DNA of 64,000 nt, taken from assembly GCA_019056435.1 (NCBI GenBank), contig CP077641.1, positions 992,001 through 1,056,000 of the forward strand, in the 5' to 3' direction. The position numbers and the translations under genes are program-made. The notes under the pieces are model-generated. The model had not been told where the DNA came from. It made no database searches and was given only the letters and a program-made list of their open reading frames with translations. This stretch comes from Stutzerimonas stutzeri (GTDB taxonomy: Bacteria; Pseudomonadota; Gammaproteobacteria; Pseudomonadales; Pseudomonadaceae). Positions 34,973-44,536 of this stretch are shown here, piece by piece (positions within the stretch are counted from its first letter, which is position 1; each line of letters begins with the position of its first letter).

Positions 34973-35298
34973 CGCTTAGGCAGCAGGCGCCCGACCAGGT
35001 CGATGAATGCGGCGCTGGGTCGATCCAGCGAGAAGCCCATCTCGAAGGCGTCGCGCCGTGTGTCCTTGCGCACCCACTGACAGATCACCACCACCTCGAC
35101 CTCGCGCAGTCGCTCACCCTGGTCGGGCACGTGCAGCACCATCTCGTAGCAGCCGCTCATCCCCAGCGGCTGCTTGGCCACCAGCCGCAGCCCGCCCATC
35201 GACAGATCGGCCACGTAGCCCATGGGCTCGCCGCTGAGGCGGTTGGTCACCAGGATTCGGCTGATGTGTCGGAAACTGAGGCGGGTGTGTTGGCGCAT
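34966..35298 (-). CDS. PilZ domain protein
   Basis: This is a small single-domain c-di-GMP-binding protein of 110 residues. The PilZ motifs are visible: an arginine-rich start (MRQHTRLSFRHISRILVTNR) giving the RxxxR pattern, and DLSMGGLRLV for the [DN]xSxxG loop. The remaining beta-barrel reads VVVICQWVRKDTRRDAFEMG. A role in motility or biofilm control is likely for the family; a link to the lateral flagella is not shown. Confidence 0.9.
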   Translation of the reverse strand: MRQHTRLSFRHISRILVTNRLSGEPMGYVADLSMGGLRLVAKQPLGMSGCYEMVLHVPDQGERLREVEVVVICQWVRKDTRRDAFEMGFSLDRPSAAFIDLVGRLLPKRR

Positions 35299-35480
35299 GG
35301 GAGGCTCGGTTGCTCGGTCGACCGATCACCGGGCAGCGAAACGCACCGGCGACACTGTGCTTACAGGCAGCAGGCGACCCTGGACGGCCCGAACTTAAGC
35401 GTCGCGATAAAAAAGGCTCGAAACGAAGCCCGCGGCGAGGTGGTCGGGCCACGCGAGGCCGACCACCAAGCGGGGCCTGA

Positions 35481-35687
35481 TCAGCGCGCGGGCTTGCGTG
35501 CCGGCTCGTCGCTGACGTCTTCGGCGACGTCCGGTGGCACGTTGTAGGCACCGCCCGGCACATCGCGGCGATCACCGCCGGCAGCCTCGCCATTGCTGGT
35601 GCGCCCTTCGCCGGTGCCGCGCGCCTGGTCGCCCTGACGGTCTTCGATATTTTCAAGATTTTCCCGGCCGCGTTCGGATGGGTTCAT
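35481..35687 (-). CDS. Small hydrophilic protein, unknown function
   Basis: The predicted product is 68 residues, rich in Glu, Asp, Arg and Gly (MNPSERGRENLENIEDRQGD, ending SDEPARKPAR), with no membrane or known domain. It is probably disordered. GGACTCTC-like upstream sequence gives AGGAG just before the ATG on the minus strand, which favours a real gene. It stands alone between PilZ and the di-iron enzyme. The function is not recognised. Confidence 0.6.
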   Translation of the reverse strand: MNPSERGRENLENIEDRQGDQARGTGEGRTSNGEAAGGDRRDVPGGAYNVPPDVAEDVSDEPARKPAR

Positions 35688-35880
35688 GAGAGTCCTCCTG
35701 GTCTGGATGCAGGTTGGGCTAGGCTCGCCCCTTCAGTTTAGGAAGACCGTCGGCGGTAGAAGTTGCATCGCGATCAGGCGACGTGATGGCTGGCCATTCG
35801 GCGGATACGCTGAACTAAACCAGTGCGGCCAGGGCCCAAAAATGTATCTGGGGCCTTCCCCACTGCCGCCATGTGAACTT

Positions 35881-37330
35881 ATGCAATTGACTCGAAGCCT
35901 GCCCGTCGACACGCTGCTCGTTGCACCCGAAACGACGGCTCCGTCCAGGGCTCTCTATTTCGAACTGCTCGACACACCTGCCAGTGAAAAAGACACGGGC
36001 CAGCGCCGCCGAGTACCTCGAACGACAGCTGCAAGAAGCCGCCGAGCTGCCTTGCGACCTGCCCGAGGACCCTGCCGGCCTGGGCGCCTGGATCGAGCAG
36101 CACACCGCGAAGGTAGGCGCCGAGTATCAGGCCTACCTCGACCAGCGCCGCGCCGGCGGCCCTCGCCGTTACTTTTCCAGCAAGGCCCACGCGCTGCATT
36201 TCCTGCGCGGGGTGGCACCTACCAAGCTGGTCGACGGGGCCTGGCTGTACGGTCTATTGCAACGCTGGGACGATGCGCGCTTCACCTCGCTGATCCAGAC
36301 CTACCTGGAAGAACTCGGTGAAGGCCAGCCGGACAAGAACCACGTGGTGCTCTATCGCAAGCTGCTCGCCAGCCAGGGTTGCGACGACTGGCAGAGCCTC
36401 GATGACGAGCATTTCGTCCAGGGTGCGATACAGCTGGCCCTCGCCGAGCATGCCGAGCGCTTCCTGCCGGAAGTGATTGGCTTCAACCTGGGCTACGAGC
36501 AGCTGCCGCTGCACCTGCTGATCAGCGCCTACGAACTCACCGAACTGGGCATCGACCCCTACTATTTCACCCTCCACGTCACCGTCGACAACGCTGACAA
36601 CGGCCATGCGAAAAAGGCCGTGCAAGGGTTGCTGGCCGCCTGGCCGCAGGTGGGCGACAGCGAAGATTTCTATCGCCGGGTGATCAACGGCTACCGCCTC
36701 AACGACCTCGGCGCCAGCACCCTGTCGGTGATCGGCGGCTTCGATCCCGAGCAGGAAGTGCTGCGCGTTCTGGAAAAGAAAGCGGGCGTCGGACAGTTCG
36801 TGCATTCGGACTACTGCCGATTCGACGGTCGCACCGTCAACCAGTGGCTGGCCGAGCCGCAGCGCATACCGGCGTTCATCGACACCCTGCAGGGTCGGGG
36901 CTGGATCAAACGACATGAGGATCCGCAGCACAGCCGCTTCTGGCAGCTGATCACCGGCGAACAGGCGCCCATGTTCGGCGTTTTCAGCGCTCACGAGCAG
37001 CAGCTGATCCACGACTGGATCGCCGGCGACTGGCTGGCTGAACAGGCGCCAACGCGAGGCAAGCCACACCCGGCCCTGGCGCAGCGTCAAGCGCAGTTCA
37101 ACAGCCGTCGACGCCCGGCCGAGCGCCCCGCCAAGCCCGCGCTGGTCGCGGCCGAGGGCCAGCCGAGCAGTGATTTCGATGCCGAGGCGCAACTGCTCGA
37201 GCGGCAACTGGCGCAGCTGCCGAGCCGCGAAGCGCGCATGCACCACCTCGTGCCGCTGCTCGCGCCCACTCGCCACCACAGCGCGGCCGGGCTGCTGGCC
37301 ACCCGCATCTTCACCGGACTGTTCAACTGA
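35881..37330 (+). CDS. Haem-oxygenase-like di-iron (iron-containing redox) enzyme, frameshifted
   Basis: The 482-residue repaired protein belongs to the iron-containing redox enzyme family (haem-oxygenase-like fold). The ligand-bearing region YFTLHVTVDNADNGHAKKA gives the H...D..H pattern, and Glu-rich EHAERFLPEVIGFNLGYEQ precedes it. The first 37 residues (MQLTRSLPVDTLLVAPETTA) read in another frame. Removing one A from the run 35987-35991 joins them as ASEKTRASAAEYLER. The break is probably a homopolymer error. The reaction is unknown; related enzymes act on amino acids or fatty acids. It is followed by a methyltransferase gene after 23 bases. Confidence 0.78.
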
Positions 37331-37353
37331 CAGGCGAAAGCCAGGGAACCACC

Positions 37354-38301
37354 ATGACCACGGAAACCACCCAGGACCGCGCGCTGCTGCAGCTGGTCAA
37401 TGCACTGCGCGAGCGCGGCTATCATTTCGTCACGCCGACGCCGCTGACCCACGAGCGGGTCAACCAGCGCCCCGAGAATCAGCTCGCCAAAGATCTGCAA
37501 GGCGTCTTCGGTTGGAGCCGGCCGTTTCAGCAGGACCTGTTGCCACCCGGCATTTTCAGCCTCATGGATCAGGCCGGTGTGCTCGCGCCTCGCGAGTCGC
37601 GCTGGTGCAGCCGGGTGCGCCTGTCGAGCCTCGACGGCCAGCTGTTCGTGCATTCGGCCTACCCGACCGACGCCCCCGACTCGGTGTTCTTCGGCCCCGA
37701 CACCTACCGCTTCGCCAACACCATCCAGACCCACCTGAACCATCACCCCGGCAACATCCGCCGTGCGGTGGACATCGGCTGCGGCTCCGGTGCCGGGGCG
37801 ATCCTCACCGCCTTGGCGCGCCCTCACGCCGAGGTGCTGGCCGTGGACATCAACCCGCTGGCGCTGCGGCTGACCCGCCTCAACGCCGCCCTGGCCGGCG
37901 CGGACAACCTGAGCACGCGCCACAGCGATCTGCTCAACGATGTCGACGGCGACTTCGACCTGATCCTGGCCAATCCGCCCTATCTCGTGGACCCGGGCGA
38001 GCGTGCCTATCGCCACGGCGGCGGCGCCCTCGGGGCGGACCTGTCACTGGCGATCGTCGACAGCGCACTGCAACGCCTCGCGCCCTGCGGCACCCTGCTG
38101 CTGTACACGGGTGTGGCGATGAAAGGCAGCCAGGACCCCTTCCGCCGCGAGGTCGAGCAGCGTCTCGAAGGCCGCGGCTTCGACTGGCGCTACCGCGAGG
38201 TGGACCCGGACGTGTTCGGCGAGGAGCTGCTCGACGGCGTCTACACCGAGTGCGACCGCATCGCCGCGGTGGTGCTGGAAGTGACGCGGCCGGCGGGCTG
38301 A
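37354..38301 (+). CDS. Class I SAM-dependent methyltransferase (PrmC-like)
   Basis: The 315-residue product has the SAM-binding motif VDIGCGSGAGAILTALARP, the acidic VLAVDINPLAL motif and NPPY (DLILANPPYLVD), as in N5-glutamine or N6-adenine methyltransferases. The N-terminal 140 residues are not PrmC-like and include FVTPTPLTHERVNQRPENQL. It follows the di-iron enzyme by 23 bases and probably shares its transcript, which hints at joint action. The substrate is unknown. Confidence 0.85.
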   Translation: MTTETTQDRALLQLVNALRERGYHFVTPTPLTHERVNQRPENQLAKDLQGVFGWSRPFQQDLLPPGIFSLMDQAGVLAPRESRWCSRVRLSSLDGQLFVHSAYPTDAPDSVFFGPDTYRFANTIQTHLNHHPGNIRRAVDIGCGSGAGAILTALARPHAEVLAVDINPLALRLTRLNAALAGADNLSTRHSDLLNDVDGDFDLILANPPYLVDPGERAYRHGGGALGADLSLAIVDSALQRLAPCGTLLLYTGVAMKGSQDPFRREVEQRLEGRGFDWRYREVDPDVFGEELLDGVYTECDRIAAVVLEVTRPAG

Positions 38302-38311
38302 ACGTTAACGC

Positions 38312-38341
38312 GTGGAAAACGCTTCGCGGTTTTCCACCCTA
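38312..38341 (+). repeat. Short palindrome GTGGAAAAC...GTTTTCCAC
   Basis: TGGAAAAC, GCTTCGC and GGTTTTCCA form a hairpin just after the methyltransferase gene. Related palindromes lie near 26820 (GTGGAAAACTGCGAAGCA) and 26894. It is a dispersed element that could also end transcription here. Confidence 0.65.
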
Positions 38342-38422
38342 GGACCCGGCCTAGGCGGTTGGATAACGCCACAGGCGCGCGTGCCAGAGCTTTATAGGGG
38401 CGACATATCCATAAGGCCGCAT

Positions 38423-39355
38423 CTACACCGGCAACAGCACCAGACAGATCGACAGGGTGACCAGCGAGCCGAGCGTCGAATACAGCACGACACGCGACAC
38501 CCGCGAGCCCTCCCGGCCGTAGAACTCGGCAAGCATGTAGGGGCCGGTCCCGGTGGGGAGCGCACTCAGCAACAGCGCCGAATAGGCCCAGAGCGGCGGC
38601 AACTCGAATACCTGGAACGCCAGGTAGCCGGTGATCAGCGGCTGGGCGATCAGCTTCAGCCCCACCAGCGGCCAGACGCCGGTAACCCGCCCACCCGGCT
38701 GCGGTTGCGCCAGGAACAAGCCCAGCGAGACCAGCGCACAGGGCGCCGCTGCGGCGCCGAGCAGCTTGAGCAAGGTCGCCAGGGCCACCGGCAAGGTGGC
38801 GCCACTCGCCGCCCAGAGCCCACCGAGCAAGGGCGCCACCACCAGCGGATTGCGCAGCAGCGCCGCCGCCACCTTGGTCAGCGTGCGGCCAAACCCCTGT
38901 CCGGCGTGCAGACCCGTCTCGACGCAGGCCAGCGCAATCGCGAAGAGCACGCAGACCACCACGATCGAAGCCACCATGGCCGGCTGCAGCGCCTCGTCGC
39001 CGAGCACCAGCATGCACAGTGGGATGCCGATGTACCCGGTATTCGCATAGGAAGCGCCCAGCGCATCGAGGCTGGCATCGACCAACGGCTGTTTCTGCAG
39101 CAGGCGATAACCCAGGGTAAAGGCGAACACCCCCAGGCAGCCGACAACGAATGCGGTGATGAAGCCTGGCTGCCAGAGCTCGCTCCAGGTCGAGCGGGCC
39201 ACGACGCTGAACAGCAGCGCCGGCAGCCCCAGCCAGACGACGAATCGGTTGAGCTCGGATGCGCCCGTCGGCCCCATGCGGCCGGTGCGGCGACAGACGA
39301 AACCCAGCAGGATCAGGGCAAAAACGGGAAGGACGACGTTGACGACGGCGGACAT
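38423..39355 (-). CDS. AEC family transporter (auxin efflux carrier-like)
   Basis: This is a 310-residue membrane protein with about ten hydrophobic segments, starting MSAVVNVVLPVFALILLGFV. The conserved segments SYANTGYIGIPLCMLVLGDE and LLSALPTGTGPYMLAEFYGR fit the AEC carriers. It stands alone, with repeat DNA upstream. The substrate cannot be told; family members move malonate, other organic acids or unknown solutes. Confidence 0.88.
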   Translation of the reverse strand: MSAVVNVVLPVFALILLGFVCRRTGRMGPTGASELNRFVVWLGLPALLFSVVARSTWSELWQPGFITAFVVGCLGVFAFTLGYRLLQKQPLVDASLDALGASYANTGYIGIPLCMLVLGDEALQPAMVASIVVVCVLFAIALACVETGLHAGQGFGRTLTKVAAALLRNPLVVAPLLGGLWAASGATLPVALATLLKLLGAAAAPCALVSLGLFLAQPQPGGRVTGVWPLVGLKLIAQPLITGYLAFQVFELPPLWAYSALLLSALPTGTGPYMLAEFYGREGSRVSRVVLYSTLGSLVTLSICLVLLPV

Positions 39356-40515
39356 GGATTCTCATCGGGTGGTGGCCGCCAGGGGTGGCGGTGCGGGGGC
39401 GGGCTGCAGACCTTAGCAAATTTTGGGCTTCGGCTTCCGAGCCTGGGGCCCGATGGCGGAGCTGGTTGGAGCATTGGTTTCGCCCTGCTGGGCAGAGTTG
39501 CTTTTCCAACGTCGAAAAAGCAACCAAAAACGCCCGCCCTGCATTGCGCTGTCGTGGGAGCGGCTTTGGTTGCGAAGCTTTTGGCTTGGACCACTGAGCC
39601 TAGGGGCCTGATGGCGGAGCTAGCCGACACATTGTTTCGCCCTGCTGGGCGACTTACTTTTTCAGTTGCCCGGATGGCCGGCCCCAAAAAAAGTCAGCAA
39701 AAACGCTAGCCCTCGCATCCGGCCCCGGCTTCGCCGGGGTTCGCTCGCTCCATCGCCGCTCCAGGGGCCGGCTTACAAGGGCCATCCATGGCCCTTTAAG
39801 CCTCTCGCCGCATCCATGCGGCTCGCTCCCTTACGCAACGATTACGCTCACCCTCCTGATGGGGCGTTTTATGTCGTCTTATGGTCTGCGCGAATGAATC
39901 ACAAGAGCAAAAAGGCAAAAAAGGCAAAAAGGCAAAAGAGCCTCGTTTGATGGTCGGGTCGCGTAGTGCGACCGATCACGTAAAACGATGAGCTTTGTGC
40001 CCATCCAACTGATCACCAACCCGCCCTCAGACGCCACCGTCTGCCCCTTCAGGAGGCCGAATGGAGTCGCTGCGTAGAGAGGCGAGCGGCATGGATGTCG
40101 CGAGAGCCGTGAAGGGCCATGGATGGCCCTTGCGCGGCGACGCTCGGAGCAGCGATGGAATGAGGGGAGTCTCGCGAAGCGAGACCCGGATGTCGGGGCA
40201 AGCGTTTTTGGTTACTTTTTCCGCGATTGGAAAAAGTGACTCGCCCAGCAGGGCGAAACCAATGCCTCAGCCAGCTCCGCCATCTGGCCCTAAGCTCAGT
40301 AGCCCAAAAAGCTTCGCATCCATGGCCGCTCCAACAAGAGCGCAATACGCAGGGCCAAGATTTTTGGATTCCTTTGGCAGGACAGCTATCCGAGCGACTG
40401 CCAAAAGACTCGCCCAGCAGGGCGAAACCAAGCTGTCAAACAGCTCGGCAATCACCTAGGCCTCAAAACCAACCAACGCCGCCCCTTCCGCCTCGGTGAT
40501 CGCCGAGTGGCTCCT
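39356..40515. repeat. Long inverted repeat block, related to the fliP-fliQ insertion
   Basis: No supported gene lies in this 1.1 kb. A reversed block (about 39615-39868) and a forward block (about 40042-40270) face each other around an AT-richer centre with an AGGCAAAAA repeat (about 39905-39950). Both carry CAGGAGGC, GGCCATGGATGGCCC-type palindromes, GAAGCGAGACCCGGATG and CGCCCAGCAGGGCGAAACC. Extra partial arms occur near 39455-39605 and 40370-40440. The blocks closely match those at 26.5-27.2 kb. Confidence 0.8.
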
Positions 40516-41040
40516 CTAATGCAACAACATCGAAACCGAATACCCATTCGGCTCCGCCCGCGCCGCAGCGAACTCCGCCTCGACCTTCCCACGCATCGCC
40601 TGCGGCTCCTCCGGAAATCCGCTGCGGTCGCTGTAGTCCCACTCGGTGACGTAATGACTTTCGGCCGCCAGGCCCTTCGCACAGCTGACGTCCAGCGCCG
40701 TGATGCCAGCCACGGCGCCGGCGGCGATCGCCGCGTTGACCTGCTCGGTGCCCCGCTCGATGCTCAGCCCCAGACCAACCAGGTCCAGCGCATCGCCACC
40801 GATGCGGCCATAAATCCAGGGCTTGGGATCATCCGTGAGCAGCAGCCCGACGCCGGTGGCGATTTCGCGGGCGCCGCAGGCGCGGATGAGCCCCTCTTGG
40901 CCAGGCACGCCGAGAAAGCGCGCCAGCTTGCCGGGCATCAGCACCTCGGCCAGGCCCAGGCCGATGCTGAACCAGCCGAGCCCGCGGGCCAGCGTGCGAG
41001 CGGAATGATTGGGGCGGGTGACGCGGTGTGGAACGCTCAT
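40516..41040 (-). CDS. Membrane protein of unknown function (cyclase/dehydrase-associated type)
   Basis: The 174-residue product begins MSVPHRVTRPNHSARTLARG and has three weakly hydrophobic segments (LGWFSIGLGLAEVLMPGKLA, AREIATGVGLLLTDD and AAIAAGAVAGITALDVSCAK). Similar N-terminal regions precede SRPBCC cyclase/dehydrase domains in other pseudomonads, but that domain is missing here. It lies 69 bases downstream of the alcohol dehydrogenase on the same strand, so the two may be cotranscribed. The function is unknown. Confidence 0.75.
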   Translation of the reverse strand: MSVPHRVTRPNHSARTLARGLGWFSIGLGLAEVLMPGKLARFLGVPGQEGLIRACGAREIATGVGLLLTDDPKPWIYGRIGGDALDLVGLGLSIERGTEQVNAAIAAGAVAGITALDVSCAKGLAAESHYVTEWDYSDRSGFPEEPQAMRGKVEAEFAAARAEPNGYSVSMLLH

Positions 41041-41109
41041 GAAATGTCTCCTCCGTCGGGGCGTGGGGTGCATGAACGAGTCCCTGCTGGAGGGACCGCT
41101 CGGGGCCTG

Positions 41110-42282
41110 TTAGGGCTTGAGAACCACCTTGATGCAACCGTCATGCTTGTCGCGGAACGTCTTGTACATCTCCGGGCCCTGTTCGAGGCTGACGCTGTGG
41201 GTGATGACGAAGCTGGGGTCGATCTGCCCTTCCTGGATGCGCTTGAGCAGGTCATCGGTCCAGCGGTTGACGTGCGTCTGACCCATGCGGAAAGTCAGCC
41301 CCTTGTTCATCGCCGCGCCGAAGGGGATCTTGTCGATCAGCCCGCCGTAGACGCCGGGAATCGAGATGATGCCGGCCGGGCGGCAGACGTAGATCATCTC
41401 GCGCAGCACGTGCGGGCGGTCGGTTTCCATCATCAGCGCCTGCTTGGCGCGGTCGTACATGGAATCGATCGAGCGCGCCGCGTGCGCCTCCATGCCGACC
41501 GAGTCGATGCACTTCTCCGGGCCCTTGCCGCGGGTCAGCTCCTTGAGCCGTTCGAGCACGCTTTCCTCGTCGAAATTGATGGTGATGGCACCGCCGGCGC
41601 GGGCCATCGACAGCCGCTCGGGCACGTTGTCGATACAGATGACCTGCTCGGCGCCCATCATCACCGCGCTGCGGATGGCGAACTGGCCGACCGGGCCAGC
41701 ACCCCACACCGCCACCGTGTCGGTGGGCTGGATGTCGCACTGCGCCGCGGCCTGCCAGCCGGTGGGCAGGATGTCGCCGAGAAACAGCACCTGTTCGTCG
41801 GTCATCCCGTCGGGAATCACCACCGGGCCGACATCGGCATAGGGCACGCGCACGAACTCGGCCTGGCCACCGGCATAACCGCCGGTGAGGTGGGTGTAGC
41901 CGTAGAGCCCGGCAGTGGTGTGGCCGAAGACCTTGTCGGCGACGTCCTTGTTGCGGTTGGTGCGCTCGCACACCGAGAAATTGCCGCGCCGGCACTGGTC
42001 GCATTCGCCGCAGACGATGGTGAACGGCACCACCACGCGGTCGCCGACCTTGAGCTTCTTGTTCGCCGAACCGACCTCCATCACCTCGCCCATGAACTCG
42101 TGGCCCATGATGTCGCCATGCTGCATGCCGGGCATGAAGCCGTCGTACAGGTGCAGGTCGGAGCCGCAGATGGCGCAGGAGGACACCTTGATGATGGCGT
42201 CGCGCGGGTCTTCTATCGACGGGTCGGGAACGTGATTGTCGCAGCGGATATCGTGCTTGCCATGCCAGCGAAGGGCTCTCAT
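41110..42282 (-). CDS. Zinc-dependent alcohol dehydrogenase (formaldehyde dehydrogenase-like)
   Basis: This is a 390-residue MDR-superfamily enzyme. The catalytic zinc ligands lie in [20 protein letters not shown] and [12 protein letters not shown]. The structural zinc cysteines are in [18 protein letters not shown]. The nucleotide fold reads [20 protein letters not shown]. The long form with an insert near residues 100-150 resembles glutathione-independent formaldehyde dehydrogenases. The substrate is not defined. The start has AGGAG-like sequence upstream. Confidence 0.9.
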   Translation of the reverse strand: MRALRWHGKHDIRCDNHVPDPSIEDPRDAIIKVSSCAICGSDLHLYDGFMPGMQHGDIMGHEFMGEVMEVGSANKKLKVGDRVVVPFTIVCGECDQCRRGNFSVCERTNRNKDVADKVFGHTTAGLYGYTHLTGGYAGGQAEFVRVPYADVGPVVIPDGMTDEQVLFLGDILPTGWQAAAQCDIQPTDTVAVWGAGPVGQFAIRSAVMMGAEQVICIDNVPERLSMARAGGAITINFDEESVLERLKELTRGKGPEKCIDSVGMEAHAARSIDSMYDRAKQALMMETDRPHVLREMIYVCRPAGIISIPGVYGGLIDKIPFGAAMNKGLTFRMGQTHVNRWTDDLLKRIQEGQIDPSFVITHSVSLEQGPEMYKTFRDKHDGCIKVVLKP

Positions 42283-42457
42283 GAAAAATCTCCTGGTTCG
42301 GTGTTCGAAAACGCCGCCGTGGTGGTTCTTCCCGATGTCTTCGCCGCGTTGCGGCAGCTGCTCCTGACCCGACTGCTGCCCTGCGGCAGGGTGTACGGCG
42401 TGCGTGCTATCAGATTTTTAGTAACCGGGGTGCCGGCAGAGTTGCCTGAAAACACGC

Positions 42458-43444
42458 CTATCCGGCGGGATCAGCGGCAAATTGCGATAAATGGTGCAAT
42501 CTGGATGAGGAATCGGGTTTGTCCGATTCATGCGAAGGTCGAGCGATGCGGGCCCCGTCAGGCGACAGGCCCGCTTGGCCGTCAGCCTTGGCGTTCGGCC
42601 TGACGCCCGCGTAGCCGTTGCGGTAGCTCGGATACTGCGGCACCCAGCCCAGCGCGCGGGCGCGGGCATTGCTGCAGCGCTTGCTGCCGGCGCGACGCGT
42701 CATGGTCTGCTCGGCCCAATGGGTGACGCCGAGCCGTTCGCGCAGAAAATCGACCACTTCATGCAGCGGCGCCGGGTCATCGTCGACACCGAGGTAACAG
42801 TCGTCCAGCGGCGCGCCGGCCAGGTCCTTCTCCAGCAGACAGGCCAGCAGCCCGGCGGCATCGTCACGGTGGATGCGGTTGCTGTACTGCGGCGGCTCGC
42901 GATCGACGCGCAGGCCGGCGCGCACCTGGTTCTGCATCCAGGGCCGCGCGGGGTCGTACAGACCGGCCATGCGCACCCGCGTCGTCGGCAGGCCGCTGGC
43001 CAGCGCCAGCGCCTCGGCTTCGAGCATCACGCTGCCGGTGTAACCCGTTGGCTCGGTGGCCGACGTTTCGTCGATCCATTCACCGGCATGCTGCCCGTAC
43101 ACGCCGGTGCTGGACAGAAAGAACAGCCGCCGCGGCTGCTGGTCCCGCTGTTGCAGCCAGCCGAGCACGTTGCGCAGTCCCTCGACGTAGGCCTGTCGAT
43201 AGCCCGCCTCGTCATGCTGGCTCGCCGAGGCGGCGTAGACGAGGTAGTCCAGACGACCGTTCGGCCAGCCGCGAGGCACCGTCGGGGAAGCAAGGTCACC
43301 ACGAACCGGAAGAATCGGCACCGGAAGCGATGCCGCCTGACGACGCAGGCCGAACACGGTCCAGCCTGCACGGCTCATACGCAAGCCCAGACGACTACCC
43401 ACGTCGCCGCAACCGGCGATCATTACCGAAGGACGAATTGCCAT
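42458..43444 (-). CDS. NAD(P)-dependent epimerase/SDR family protein (YeeZ-like)
   Basis: This is an extended short-chain dehydrogenase-like protein. The dinucleotide motif is VMIAGCGDVGSRLGLRMSRA, followed by DYLVYAASASQHDEAGYRQA and FLSSTGVYGQ with the Ser/Tyr active-site region. The C-terminal family end (NARARALGWVPQYPSYRNGY) is followed by about 50 residues of low-quality tail, so the true stop may have been missed by a frame change near 42610. ATG 43444 is chosen; the longer frame runs into the oxyR upstream region. It is divergent from oxyR. Confidence 0.85.
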   Translation of the reverse strand: MAIRPSVMIAGCGDVGSRLGLRMSRAGWTVFGLRRQAASLPVPILPVRGDLASPTVPRGWPNGRLDYLVYAASASQHDEAGYRQAYVEGLRNVLGWLQQRDQQPRRLFFLSSTGVYGQHAGEWIDETSATEPTGYTGSVMLEAEALALASGLPTTRVRMAGLYDPARPWMQNQVRAGLRVDREPPQYSNRIHRDDAAGLLACLLEKDLAGAPLDDCYLGVDDDPAPLHEVVDFLRERLGVTHWAEQTMTRRAGSKRCSNARARALGWVPQYPSYRNGYAGVRPNAKADGQAGLSPDGARIARPSHESDKPDSSSRLHHLSQFAADPAG

Positions 43445-43611
43445 GGCGGTTGCTCCATAACCGGTGCGGGCCGACGATCTGGCCCGCCTGCATCGAGTGT
43501 AATGCCGGCAGGACCGTTTTCGCTCGTTGCATTGCAACGGAACAGCGGCCTGCCAGTTGGTTCGAACACCTGCAAAGGCTATGCTAGCCGGCACTCTGAT
43601 GGAATGACGCT

Positions 43612-44532
43612 ATGACACTGACCGAACTGCGCTACATCGTCACGCTCGCCCAGGAGCAACATTTCGGCCGCGCCGCCGAGCGCTGCCATGTCAGCCAACC
43701 GACCCTCTCGGTGGGGGTGAAAAAACTCGAGGACGAACTCGGGGTGCTGATCTTCGAGCGGACCAAGAGCGCGGTGCGCCTGACGCCCGTCGGTGAGGGC
43801 ATCGTAACGCAGGCGCAGAAGGTCCTCGAACAGGCCCAGAGCATTCGCGAACTGGCCCAGGCGGGCAAGAACCAGCTGGCCACCCCGCTGAAGGTAGGCG
43901 CCATCTACACCGTCGGGCCCTACATGTTCCCGCACCTGATCCCGCAGCTGCACCGCGTGGCGCCGGACATGCCCCTGTACATCGAGGAAAACTTCACCCA
44001 CATCCTGCGCGACAAGCTGCGCACCGGCGAGCTGGACGCGATCATCATCGCGCTGCCCTTCCAGGAAGCCGATGTCCTGACCCTGCCGCTGTATGACGAG
44101 CCCTTCTACGTGCTGATGCCCGCCGGCCACCCCTGGGCGAAGCGCGAAACCATCGACAGCGAGATGCTCAACGACAAGAGCCTGCTGCTGCTCGGCGAAG
44201 GCCACTGCTTCCGCGACCAGGTCCTCGAAGCCTGCCCCACCACCCGCAAGGGCGAGGCACCGAGCCACACCACGGTCGAGTCCTCGTCGCTGGAAACCAT
44301 CCGCCACATGGTCGCCTCGGGCCTGGGCGTATCGATCCTGCCGCTCTCGGCGGTCGACAGTCATCACTATTCGGCCGGTGTTCTGGACATCCGTCCGCTG
44401 ACCCCGCCGGTGCCGTTCCGTACCGTGGCCATCGCCTGGCGCGCCAGCTTTCCGCGGCCGAAGGCCATCGAAGTGCTGGCCGACTCCATCCGCCTGTGTT
44501 CGGTCGCCAAGCCGCCGGCCGCGAACGCCTGA
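43612..44532 (+). CDS. oxyR: Hydrogen peroxide sensor regulator OxyR
   Basis: This LysR-type regulator of 306 residues has the N-terminal helix-turn-helix (QEQHFGRAAERCHVSQPTLS). The redox pair is present: Cys in LLLGEGHCFRDQ and Cys in VLEACPT, nine residues apart, as in OxyR. Other conserved parts include GAIYTVGPYMFPHLIPQLH and SSLETIRHMVASGLGVSILP. It lies four bases before recG, the usual oxyR-recG arrangement in pseudomonads. Confidence 0.96.
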   Translation: MTLTELRYIVTLAQEQHFGRAAERCHVSQPTLSVGVKKLEDELGVLIFERTKSAVRLTPVGEGIVTQAQKVLEQAQSIRELAQAGKNQLATPLKVGAIYTVGPYMFPHLIPQLHRVAPDMPLYIEENFTHILRDKLRTGELDAIIIALPFQEADVLTLPLYDEPFYVLMPAGHPWAKRETIDSEMLNDKSLLLLGEGHCFRDQVLEACPTTRKGEAPSHTTVESSSLETIRHMVASGLGVSILPLSAVDSHHYSAGVLDIRPLTPPVPFRTVAIAWRASFPRPKAIEVLADSIRLCSVAKPPAANA

Positions 44533-44536
44533 AGCC

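Noticed and set aside
40507-42603. 698-residue frame opposite the alcohol dehydrogenase
   Set aside because: The minus-strand dehydrogenase has full zinc and nucleotide motifs; the plus-strand frame is its complement.
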